IMG/VR virus record: IMGVR_UViG_3300037585_005648
Span: 1 to 23,890 of that record
Length of the DNA: 23,890 nt
Reading direction: 5' to 3' (one strand)
Source: a virus
Shown: positions 16,701-23,379 of the stretch, in pieces
How positions within the stretch are numbered: the first letter of the stretch is position 1
How the letters are laid out: every line of letters begins with the position of its first letter
Position numbers and translations under genes: made by a program
Notes under the pieces: model-generated
Database searches by the model: none
Told to the model about the DNA's origin: nothing
Seen by the model: the letters and a program-made list of their open reading frames with translations, nothing else

Positions 16701-16909
16701 ATTTACCAAGACCAAACTTCCTGGCAATTGACGAGGGATTTGGCACATTGGATTCTGAAAATCTTAATAGTATGTTTATGTTGTTTGACTACTTAAAATC
16801 TGAATTCTCATTCATTTTAGTTATATCCCACTTAGATGCATTAAGAGATGTGGCGGATAACCTATTTGAAATTAACGTAACCAATGACTTTAGTGAAATC
16901 ACATTTTGA
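13757..16909 (+). CDS. gp47/gp46: fused recombination nuclease: gp47 (SbcD/Mre11) joined to gp46 (SbcC/Rad50)
   Basis: A 1050-residue protein joining both subunits of the end-processing nuclease that are separate in T4 (gp47, 339; gp46, 560). Residues about 13-240 are a calcineurin-type phosphoesterase: HIADIHIRN (Asp19, His21), GDLVHN (55-60), GNHD (90-93), FHG (161-163) and GDIHKH (195-200). Residues about 375-560 are the ATPase N-lobe, with P-loop AANHSGKS (406-413) and a Q-loop in LSVQNNN. A long coiled coil (about 560-900) has a zinc hook CSYC (726-729) in its middle. The C-lobe holds signature LTSGMEKF (960-967), Walker B FLAIDE (988-993), D-loop GTLDSEN and the switch His of SH (1024-1025). 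All motifs needed for metal and ATP binding are present except the first P-loop Gly, replaced by Ala406. It should resect DNA ends for recombination-dependent replication. One open frame, no internal stop. Confidence 0.93.
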   Translation: MQKLDIGISSVEQILHIADIHIRNYNRHDEYRKVFKELYKAVDDLPKNAIVYIAGDLVHNKIDMSPELIDLTSEFLRELADRRPTVFIRGNHDMNLNNKSRMDALRPIYDSLKHPNLHYLDSTGVYETEDLYLSVFDIADEVDNYVKADDIPDDKLKVALFHGAVDSSMTDGGFKVTNLNHGIGIFSGYDLVLLGDIHKHQYLDIDKRVHYPGSLVQQNFGESYDNHGYTIWQTKDLSSVFTHIHNDHGFYTIDIVDGILPNIKDIPKFPRLRIRTTNTTEAELKKLLKTIRRKSTFTDAMVIKMDKVAGSATNKTSKALTNNVRDVEYQNELIGEYIERNFAADPSIIDRVKNINRGLNTSLSPVEISRNIFWKAKNFEFSNMFSYGPDNTIDFNKASGLMGLFAANHSGKSAILDSIAFCLFDKCSRTKKAEDVMNNKSLNFYCKFNFEVDGVDFFVERKAKRVKSGKSNVRVDVNFWMIGEDGSEISLNGEQRRDTNKNIRGYVGTYEDFELTALSVQNNNTGFINKSQTERKDLLAQFMDITVFEEIYGLANEEIRDVQASLREFKKMDYDQQLLDAELALTKSTEEYNSATEIEATVKIELADLTRKILEGSKKLRKAITCNDIDALVEVSSSLADSLHKEKETLSGLDRQTSKNKNSYGEICSDLAEIDIQKVDSKVAEYYSAVSTKDEIETQLTILIASAKQKRKLVDELENHSYDPECSYCVDNPFVKQAQQAKIELTIDKETVASYAKEIEKSQSVIEDLSTYIEDKARYDTLKVRLADIKAKQSDIKVFKSNTNLNINKLEAKQNNNDLVIREYHANKRDIEHNKLIQANLSVLENDLDIATAYLEDAQSLVKQKHTQRALAETSIAQIEESIENANDVENKLKAYEYYLEAIKRDGVPYELISEVLPLIQDEVNDILAQLVEFTIVFETDGKNILTFIKYDKSSWPLELTSGMEKFISSLAIRVALINVSNLPRPNFLAIDEGFGTLDSENLNSMFMLFDYLKSEFSFILVISHLDALRDVADNLFEINVTNDFSEITF

Positions 16910-16913
16910 TTGA

Positions 16914-16921
16914 TATTTATA
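16914..16921 (+). promoter_or_regulatory. TATTTATA motif, candidate late-promoter element
   Basis: TGATATTTATAT lies five bases after the recombinase stop, at the switch from DNA-metabolism genes back to structural genes, where a separate late promoter is expected. The octamer ends 45 nt before the ATG at 16967, a longer leader than at 1582 and 9755. Inferred from position. Confidence 0.45.
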
Positions 16922-16953
16922 TTAGATTCCCCTCACAGGTGGAAGTATATATC

Positions 16954-16958
16954 AGGAG
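16954..16958 (+). promoter_or_regulatory. Shine-Dalgarno AGGAG
   Basis: AGGAG lies eight bases before the ATG at 16967 and fixes that start. TATAAATG overlapping the start codon resembles the T4 late box, but it is too close to the ATG to be a promoter for this gene. Confidence 0.65.
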
Positions 16959-16966
16959 TATTATAA

Positions 16967-18949
16967 ATGCCGTTCATTAAACTGAACCAACCTAAATATT
17001 TATCACAAGGCCAATATTTAATAGCGGACACAGATCCTGATTCAACATATTTCGACGTAAGTGAAGTCCCTGATATTCTAACTGGGGGTAAGAATCTATT
17101 TATGCTCAAGGGTAATAAAAGTTTATTGGCTCCTGGTTCTACAATCGAAATAGAAGTAACAGATCTAAACGGCAGAGTCATTTACCATGAAAATGCTAAT
17201 TATCTAGAGCCTGGTACAAAAAGACGTGCAGTGGCAATTTATGTGTATGAACACACTCCTCAAGGTGGTGGAGTCATAACCATAACAGGAACAGCCCAAA
17301 AAAGACCTAATGGGAAATCCATTTCGTTGGATCTCCAAAAAGCCCCTAATGTGAAATGGCAGAAGAAAATAAATGTATTACCTCAAAATGAAAACACAAC
17401 AAGGGTAATTCTTAATAGAACTCCCGTAGTACAAATAGAGGAAGTTATTAGAGAATACTTAACCCCTACAGGGGGGATTACCTCCGGGGTTGTTACAAAT
17501 GCTTCTTCGAATAGCTTTTTTAGTTTTACTAATGAGGGAGACTTTTTCACATCTCCAGATACTTCATACGGCTATTTACACACTACCGAATCTTACTTCC
17601 TTGGAACGATGCTGGGAGGCCAGGTCAGTATATGGAATATCACTGACGACCAAATGAACTTCAACTCAGATGGGGATACGTTTACCACAAATACCCAAAC
17701 TAATGGGAGCAGTTCCCTGACATTTATAGTATCTCAGGTAATAAATGATAAAAAAGCCAAAGTTACTCCTGCATGGCAAACATCCGTAACTACTACTATA
17801 GCCGATCATTATGAGCCAGGTGGTGGGTTTGTCCAAGGCTACTCTACAATTAATGCTGCTACATATCCTATGGGGTTCGATGAGGGAGCCAATCATTTTC
17901 ATGCGTATCAACAGCCTACAACATGGGTTTCTGAAACTTTAAATTCCCAGTCTTTTGCTAAAATCGATATAGCAGAATTAGATCCTATATGCGGAGATAT
18001 AAAACGACTAGTGGTTTATAAAAGATCCCAAGGTGTCCAACAATGGCATTTTGTTACTGATGTTATATTGGAAAACAAAGAACAACTTGCTAGAGATGAT
18101 GCCCAAGGGTTAAACCAAAACCTAGGAGACTTTTCAACACAAACCGTTTTAGATACATACTGGACCGGATCGTTCGGCGGATATGACGGAACAGCTCCAG
18201 GATCGACGCCCTACATTTTATCAGACCCGTCAGTATTTATTAATGGAGCTGTTATATCTGGCTCGGAAGTACTAGTTGCTGCAACTAGTACAACCGAATC
18301 CCGATTAGATGCCTATGCGGAGTTCAAAATGGAACCATCTGCTGACTGGAATGGTGACGGAGCAAGTACTACTGGAGTTGCTCTTAAAGCAAACACCAGT
18401 TATATTCTATCAATGAAATTAGCCGCACAGGCGGTAAATGATGGAGTTGATAGGCCTATTATTAAAATATTCGCTTCAGGCTCTGCTATTGATTTGCCTA
18501 CTGAAGATTCAACAATGCGTAAGTTTGCAACCATACAAGCAAATTCAGAACTCGTTGCCGGCAAGACTCCAGCACTAAGCATATTAGATGAGACTACTTT
18601 AAACTATAATTTTGATGTTTCAACAGCTGGGGATATGGGAGTCGTCTTTCGAATAGTCTCTGGCCGATGGTGGATATCTGATGTTAGTATAAAGCCTGCA
18701 TCCCAAACTGGATTCACTCCAAATCATACTTCTATAGAGTTCCCAATGGAACAGATTGCACAGCAAAACGATGTTGTAGATTTTAAATTTGAATTGTATG
18801 ATAATATTGGAAACCTAGTCCATACAGAAGCAACCCAATCTTTATTATGGTCTGGCGGTAATGTAGCTATAAATGGGGATAATAATGTTATAGAAGGATC
18901 CTTGATTGTAGGTTCTGGCATAGTGTTTGAAGGAGTGAGTACAGGTTAA
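16967..18949 (+). CDS. large beta-rich tail structural protein preceding the fibre genes
   Basis: A 660-residue protein with no membrane segment. The N-terminal 155 residues (KYLSQGQYLIADTDPD, NLFMLKGNKSLLAPGSTIEI, RAVAIYVYEHTPQGGGVITI, NVKWQKKINVLPQNEN) form a strand-rich domain that I recall at the front of marine myophage tail genes; it probably anchors to the baseplate. Residues about 400-585 look like a galactose-binding-type sandwich (EFKMEPSADWNGDG, TSYILSMKLAAQ, VVFRIVSGRWWISDVSIKPA). The end (about 585-660) has FTPNHTSIEFPMEQI and NVIEGSLIVGSGIVFEG, the latter like the fibre modules downstream. It abuts the S74 fibre gene with no gap. The likely role is a tail or fibre-base adhesin; the carbohydrate-binding idea is an inference from strand pattern only. 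Confidence 0.72.
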   Translation: MPFIKLNQPKYLSQGQYLIADTDPDSTYFDVSEVPDILTGGKNLFMLKGNKSLLAPGSTIEIEVTDLNGRVIYHENANYLEPGTKRRAVAIYVYEHTPQGGGVITITGTAQKRPNGKSISLDLQKAPNVKWQKKINVLPQNENTTRVILNRTPVVQIEEVIREYLTPTGGITSGVVTNASSNSFFSFTNEGDFFTSPDTSYGYLHTTESYFLGTMLGGQVSIWNITDDQMNFNSDGDTFTTNTQTNGSSSLTFIVSQVINDKKAKVTPAWQTSVTTTIADHYEPGGGFVQGYSTINAATYPMGFDEGANHFHAYQQPTTWVSETLNSQSFAKIDIAELDPICGDIKRLVVYKRSQGVQQWHFVTDVILENKEQLARDDAQGLNQNLGDFSTQTVLDTYWTGSFGGYDGTAPGSTPYILSDPSVFINGAVISGSEVLVAATSTTESRLDAYAEFKMEPSADWNGDGASTTGVALKANTSYILSMKLAAQAVNDGVDRPIIKIFASGSAIDLPTEDSTMRKFATIQANSELVAGKTPALSILDETTLNYNFDVSTAGDMGVVFRIVSGRWWISDVSIKPASQTGFTPNHTSIEFPMEQIAQQNDVVDFKFELYDNIGNLVHTEATQSLLWSGGNVAINGDNNVIEGSLIVGSGIVFEGVSTG

Positions 18950-21385
18950 ATGGCTAATATAAGAACAATAGATTATAAGGGGTCCAATTCGGCTTCTGCA
19001 GGAACAGGCCCCAAAGGCTGGATGTTTTGGAGTGGCTCTACAACAGTAAGTGGTCAAACATACTCTGGATTGGGAATGGAGTTAATGGACACCTCAGAAT
19101 CATACCTGAAATTCACAACTGAAGGTGATGGGGATCTTGATATCCGAGCAAAAAAGTTTTTTGTTGGAACTCCTACATCTCAATTTATTTCTGGCTCTGA
19201 TGGAGATATAGAAATATCATCTTCTCTATTTCATTTAGATCCTGCAAATGAAAAGTTAATAATCGGAGCAGGTACCACTATTAATGCATCCCTTTCGGTC
19301 AATAGTTTATTTGTACCCGCAAGTACTACCGACTCAAATGCAAAGGCGTATATATCTTCAAGTGGTGTAGCTAAGTTTGGAGGAGATGCAGCTGGAAACT
19401 ATGACGCAGAATTTTATCCCGCAGGTGATGGCGTTTCAAAAATAGCTGGTTGGGATATTGGGCCATCATTCCTGTCTTCTAGTAATATAATTCTAAGCTC
19501 ATCAGGAACAATCCAAACATCAGACTTCCAGTCATCATTATTCGGAACTGGACAAGGTTGGAAAATCGGATCTGATGGTATAGCAGAATTCGAAGAGGCT
19601 AGAATCAGAGGTACCCTATCAACAGCAGTATTTGAAAAGGATACTATCAGTGCAGTAGGTGGTGCAGTAATTATTGCAAACGCCACTACCATATCCGGTT
19701 CAGAAATAACATCATCGGAAACTACTTTTTCTGTAGCAAGCTCGGCGGGATTTGTTACAGGGGAATATCTAGTTGCAAAAGCAACCTCCTCGACAGGCTT
19801 TACAGAAGAAACATTTAAGATTGAATCAACTGGATCTGGGTTACTAATGGTTTCCCGAAGTGGAGCAATCCCAACAATGTCTTCTGGCCAAGTGCTTGTT
19901 TCAAAAGGAGCTTCTGGGTCTGGGTTTATAATGTTGAATGGGTCGTCAGGAGATCATGCTCCATATATGCAAATGGCAGTGCGAACAGGGTCTGGCATCG
20001 ATGATCTTGAAACGAAAGTGATGTTGGGAAATCTAGGTAGCCTAGCAAGTTCGACAACGTTCGGAGACCTATCAGGACAAACTGGATTATACACAGACAA
20101 TGTTTATTTGAAAGGAGCAATCTCCGCATCTGCTGGGGACATAGCCGGTTGGGGCATTACCACCGGGAGTCTAACTGGGGGTAACATGGAAATATCAGCG
20201 TCTGGTAAAATAACTACCAATACTGATACTAGTAAAACTCGTATTGTCATAGACGGCTCGACAGACCCATCGGAAATAAAATTTTATTCCGGAAGCACAG
20301 CAATGTTTGAGTTTACAACAGGGGTGACAGCATATCCCGAATATACTACAACAGATGCATATGACGCCGGAGTATGCAATAGCCCAGCAGATACCGGAAT
20401 AAGCGGAATTGAGTTACTAAATTCAAATTCAGGCATGATCTATGCTGGATCTGGTAATGACGATGTAAGAATAACTCCGGGTCATATTTACTTAACTGGC
20501 GATGCGACTACTGGAGCCGGCACTTATGGAAGTATCCTTCATGCTAGGAGGCAAATCGGCGGATGTAGAAACAGTAACCTAGACTTGAATTCGAATACAT
20601 CTACTATTAACGCAGAGTATGTAGCAGAAGCAAATGTTAGCGACACCGGCATCAGAGACAGATCAGCCATAAGCGCCACATCTAGATTACACCATGCGTC
20701 AAATAAGGGAACCCCAATTGCCGTTTATGCACACGCATCCACAGCAAATAGTTCGTATGAACCATACTCGTTTTACGGAAATGCCGGGGTCATGTATAAT
20801 AGCGACAAGGTTACATTAGGCTCAGACAGTAGCCCAGGCTCAACCCAACTTCAGGTAAAAATGAACAGAAGTGATGGTGCTGTATGTAATATTGAAAACA
20901 CTAACTCTGGGGCAGATACAAAAGTATTGATTGTCAGACTGAATAAAACAAATCCCGCTTCAACCAACAAGTATATAAATTTCCAACGCTCTGGGGGGAA
21001 CCACACAGGATATATCCAGGGAAATAGCATTAATGACCAAGTAGACTATTCTAATGCTTCGGATAGACGAATGAAGTCCAACATCAGAGATGTTAAATAT
21101 GGTCTTGGGGACTTATTAAAAATTAAAGTTCGGGACTATGAGTTTAATGGTTCTAAACATACATCCACAGGTTTCATAGCCCAGGAGCTTCATGAAGTCT
21201 GGCAAAATGGTGTTGGTAAAACCGATAATGGCACTGACCCATTACCTGCCAGCAATAGCGATGATTTTAATCCCTGGACTATTGACTATGCGAAAATAAC
21301 ACCGCTTCTAGTCAAGTCAGTACAAGATCAGCAAAAAATCATCGATGAATTAACAAAGCGTTTAGAAAAATTGGAGCAAGGGTAA
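18950..21385 (+). CDS. tail fibre with C-terminal S74 intramolecular chaperone
   Basis: An 811-residue host-recognition fibre. The C-terminal domain (about 702-811) is the endosialidase-type chaperone: ASDRRMKSNIRDVKYGLGDL, FIAQELHEVW, and IDYAKITPLLVKSVQDQQ followed by a final coiled coil (IIDELTKRLEKLEQ). It folds the fibre as a trimer and cuts itself off; the catalytic pair Ser704 and Lys709 is present at the usual five-residue spacing. The shaft is Ser/Gly-rich beta structure with two related blocks, KIAGWDIG (about 164) and DIAGWGIT (about 398), each followed by a SSSG/SASG-I-T repeat. A GIAEFEEARIRGTLSTAVFEKD segment (about 210-235) is familiar from phage tail proteins. It starts right after the previous TAA and overlaps the next gene at TAATG. 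Confidence 0.88.
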   Translation: MANIRTIDYKGSNSASAGTGPKGWMFWSGSTTVSGQTYSGLGMELMDTSESYLKFTTEGDGDLDIRAKKFFVGTPTSQFISGSDGDIEISSSLFHLDPANEKLIIGAGTTINASLSVNSLFVPASTTDSNAKAYISSSGVAKFGGDAAGNYDAEFYPAGDGVSKIAGWDIGPSFLSSSNIILSSSGTIQTSDFQSSLFGTGQGWKIGSDGIAEFEEARIRGTLSTAVFEKDTISAVGGAVIIANATTISGSEITSSETTFSVASSAGFVTGEYLVAKATSSTGFTEETFKIESTGSGLLMVSRSGAIPTMSSGQVLVSKGASGSGFIMLNGSSGDHAPYMQMAVRTGSGIDDLETKVMLGNLGSLASSTTFGDLSGQTGLYTDNVYLKGAISASAGDIAGWGITTGSLTGGNMEISASGKITTNTDTSKTRIVIDGSTDPSEIKFYSGSTAMFEFTTGVTAYPEYTTTDAYDAGVCNSPADTGISGIELLNSNSGMIYAGSGNDDVRITPGHIYLTGDATTGAGTYGSILHARRQIGGCRNSNLDLNSNTSTINAEYVAEANVSDTGIRDRSAISATSRLHHASNKGTPIAVYAHASTANSSYEPYSFYGNAGVMYNSDKVTLGSDSSPGSTQLQVKMNRSDGAVCNIENTNSGADTKVLIVRLNKTNPASTNKYINFQRSGGNHTGYIQGNSINDQVDYSNASDRRMKSNIRDVKYGLGDLLKIKVRDYEFNGSKHTSTGFIAQELHEVWQNGVGKTDNGTDPLPASNSDDFNPWTIDYAKITPLLVKSVQDQQKIIDELTKRLEKLEQG

Positions 21386-21768
21386 TGGGATTAATATTAA
21401 CAGAAGGTGACTCTATAAGATTCGTATCTGGTTCAGCAGCAAATTCAGGCAGCTTCACAGGTTCTGCAATATTGGCCAAGTGGGAAATTGATCCCGACGA
21501 TGGCAAAAGCGTGCAACTTAGAATACCATCGGAATCATTCGCAGGCTCGGCAGATCGCATAGCTTTCTATGTATCTTCATCAGGTGAAATCGGAGTCAAT
21601 ACAAAATCCCCGACATCGAAATTCCAAATTTCAGGATCTGGAACAAGCAAACAGGGTGAAACCCACATAACCGAAAATTTAGTTATTGCAGGCGATATAA
21701 CATCATCAGGAACAATAAGTTCCAGTGGGTACCTTTACGTAGCTGGATTAGATGGAGGAACCTTTTAG
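21385..21768 (+). CDS. short fibre-like protein ending DGGTF
   Basis: A 127-residue Ser/Gly-rich beta protein, translationally coupled (TAATG) to the S74 fibre, with GGAG (21373-21376) eight bases before the ATG. The start (MGLILTEGDSIRFVSGSAAN) leads to IAFYVSSSGEIGVNTKSP, a pattern common in fibre shafts just before chaperone or tip domains. The end is one copy of the ITSSGTISSSG repeat followed by YLYVAGLDGGTF. The 248-residue gene further on ends in the same way, so this is a fibre cassette. There is no chaperone domain, so trimer folding would depend on a partner. It may be a fibre segment, an adaptor or an alternative tip; the sequence does not decide. Confidence 0.7.
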   Translation: MGLILTEGDSIRFVSGSAANSGSFTGSAILAKWEIDPDDGKSVQLRIPSESFAGSADRIAFYVSSSGEIGVNTKSPTSKFQISGSGTSKQGETHITENLVIAGDITSSGTISSSGYLYVAGLDGGTF

Positions 21769-21772
21769 GTGA
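21767..21772 (+). promoter_or_regulatory. Shine-Dalgarno AGGTGA overlapping a stop codon
   Basis: AGGTGA, a full match to the anti-SD core, overlaps the TAG of the fibre-like gene and lies nine bases before the ATG at 21782. It supports that start and suggests coupling. Confidence 0.55.
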
Positions 21773-21780
21773 TATTTATA
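21773..21780 (+). promoter_or_regulatory. TATTTATA motif next to a start codon
   Basis: GATATTTATA fills most of the 13-nt gap and ends one base before the ATG at 21782. If it were a -10 element, transcription would start inside the small gene and could serve the next gene (22062) rather than this one. It may instead be a chance match within a ribosome-site spacer. Confidence 0.25.
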
Positions 21781-21781
21781 T

Positions 21782-22081
21782 ATGGCAACTAAAATTAAAT
21801 GGAACGAAGCTAATTTTAAATGGGACTTAAACCCTCATTTATGGAATTTAGCTGAAATAGCAGATATTGTCGATTCTGTAACTAATAATGGCTATGTAGA
21901 CGACACAGAGCTTCACAAGTTAAAGGACGACAAAAAGAAAAAGCTAATCCGTTTGATTATGCATATGAATGGAATTAAAATTTATGATGAAAAAAAAGAA
22001 GTTAAAAATATAACCCATCATACAAAAGAAATAGAATTAATAGCAGAGGAATTAAAAAGACATGTACACATTATACACTGA
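21782..22081 (+). CDS. small conserved protein, function unknown
   Basis: A 99-residue charged protein opening MATKIKWNEANFKWDLNPH, then LWNLAEIADIVDSV, a Lys-rich helix (KLKDDKKKKLIRLIMHMNG) and a C-terminal helix (KEIELIAEELKRHVHIIH). Composition and style differ sharply from the Ser/Gly-rich fibre genes around it. From recall, small proteins with the IKWNEA-FKWD start occur in other marine myophages next to structural genes, function unknown. It overlaps the next gene by 20 nt, so the two are probably co-translated. No DNA-binding or enzyme motif is clear. A tail assembly or fibre-assembly factor is one possibility, given its place between fibre cassettes. Confidence 0.7.
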   Translation: MATKIKWNEANFKWDLNPHLWNLAEIADIVDSVTNNGYVDDTELHKLKDDKKKKLIRLIMHMNGIKIYDEKKEVKNITHHTKEIELIAEELKRHVHIIH

Positions 22082-22625
22082 CAAAATAGAGAAGTTTTCA
22101 GCTAAAATAAAGCTAGAAGGTGCTTCCCTTAAAAAGTCCCAAGCAAGACTTGTAGTAGAATCAGAAGATTTTGATTTGATGTTCAAAGGCACAATATCAT
22201 CGGATGGAGAAGTCGAGATCCCTGTTAAAAGATTAAAAGGGTTACTAGAGGATCGATCTAGCGGAAACATTCGTTTAGAAGTTATCGCCGAGGACACATA
22301 CTTTATCCCATGGGAATCCACCTTCGAAGTGGAAACTTCTAAAAAGGTAACTGTCGAAGTGAAATCCCAAGGTAATAGAAAAATCCTTGAGAATAAGACT
22401 GAAGTCGAGATATTATCTCAAAAACCAACTATTACCGAAAAGCAACACGTACTAAACCTAGTTCGACTTTTGATAAAAGAAGATATCACAGTGGACAATC
22501 TTGTTATCAAGCGCAACAAATTAAATAATATCATAGCAACATATATAAAAGAAAATACTATAGAGGTTTCTCAAAAGCCTCCTGTAATAAACAAAGTCCT
22601 AAAAGTTTTAGAAAAAAGAAAGTAG
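22062..22625 (+). CDS. beta-sandwich plus helical tail protein, function unknown
   Basis: A 187-residue protein in two parts. Residues 1-95 are strand-rich (YTLYTDKIEKFSAKIKLEG, QARLVVESEDFDLMFKGTI, GNIRLEVIAEDTYFIPWES, TFEVETSKKVTVEVK) and look like a small Ig-like or C2-like sandwich. Residues about 110-187 are helical and charged, ending VLKVLEKRK. I recall the same N-terminal pattern (DKIEKFSAKIKLEGA, LRLEV-AEDTYF) in marine myophages, unnamed. It overlaps its upstream neighbour by 20 nt, and seven bases separate it from the next fibre-like gene. Like that neighbour it lacks the fibre composition, so the pair interrupts the fibre cassettes. A role in fibre attachment or folding is possible but not shown. 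Confidence 0.7.
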   Translation: MYTLYTDKIEKFSAKIKLEGASLKKSQARLVVESEDFDLMFKGTISSDGEVEIPVKRLKGLLEDRSSGNIRLEVIAEDTYFIPWESTFEVETSKKVTVEVKSQGNRKILENKTEVEILSQKPTITEKQHVLNLVRLLIKEDITVDNLVIKRNKLNNIIATYIKENTIEVSQKPPVINKVLKVLEKRK

Positions 22626-22632
22626 TTAGCAA

Positions 22633-23379
22633 ATGGCGTTACCAAACCTAAGCGGAAGTAATATACAAGACACTTTTCAAAGAGTGTTGCATACCGATGG
22701 GACTGAATATTTCGACGGCACCGGAAGTGTCGTTTCAATTGTATTGGCAAACACATCGCCATCTTTTGCTAGTATAACAGCATCAGCTGATATAAGCGCA
22801 AGTAGGTGGATAAGGGGCGAACAGCTAAACATAAGTTCAGCTGCAACTTTAGGCTCTGCTAAAGTACTAGGGAATCTCTCTGTAAATGGGGATATAGTAG
22901 AATCTCCTGGAGGTCATGTTAGGCTTGCATCACCTTTGACAGCATCCTCCGAAATAAGCTCAAGCAGCACAATTTCCGCAAGTGCTTTTGTAGGAGACGG
23001 CTCGGGGGTTACAGGAGTAACTGCAGAATGGGATGGAACCCATACAGGTACTGCAACATTTACAGGTGACATAACAGCCTCAGGCGATATAAGTTCAAGT
23101 GGTTATATGTATGCAGATCAAGTATATGCTTCAGCTTTTAAGTCTATAAATGGAAGCCTAATATCATACAGTCCTTCCGGAGCCACTAATATAATAGGTA
23201 ATGATTTAGATGGCCTAAAATTGGATGGAACCTCGACAAATTTGTCTGCAGGACCCATATCAACAGGCGAAACCTTTACTTCCACAAATTACATATCCGC
23301 AACAAATATAACAGCATCAGGAAACATAAGTGCAAGTGGCGACTTATTCTTTAATAACATTGACGGAGGAACGTTCTAA
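22633..23379 (+). CDS. fibre-like protein with ITASG-ISSSG repeats, ending DGGTF
   Basis: A 248-residue Ser/Thr/Gly/Ala-rich protein. The start MALPNLSGSNIQDTFQRVLHTD looks like a short attachment helix; after about residue 45 it is repeats: SITASADISASR, LTASSEISSSSTISAS, ITASGDISSSGYMYADQVY and ITASGNISASGDLFFNNIDGGTF (written here only as blocks). Between repeats are FVGDGSGVTGV and GTHTGTATFTGD, typical of phage fibre shafts. The likely form is an elongated trimeric beta structure. There is no chaperone or receptor-binding tip domain. The last 5 residues match the 127-residue gene. It overlaps the next fibre gene at TAATG, and the GGAGGA encoding the final Gly-Gly is that gene's ribosome site. 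Confidence 0.72.
   Translation: MALPNLSGSNIQDTFQRVLHTDGTEYFDGTGSVVSIVLANTSPSFASITASADISASRWIRGEQLNISSAATLGSAKVLGNLSVNGDIVESPGGHVRLASPLTASSEISSSSTISASAFVGDGSGVTGVTAEWDGTHTGTATFTGDITASGDISSSGYMYADQVYASAFKSINGSLISYSPSGATNIIGNDLDGLKLDGTSTNLSAGPISTGETFTSTNYISATNITASGNISASGDLFFNNIDGGTF

Noticed and set aside
17463-17474. CCCCT/AGGGG inverted repeat as a hairpin
   Set aside because: It lies inside a coding region, and the two-base loop is too small for a normal stem-loop.
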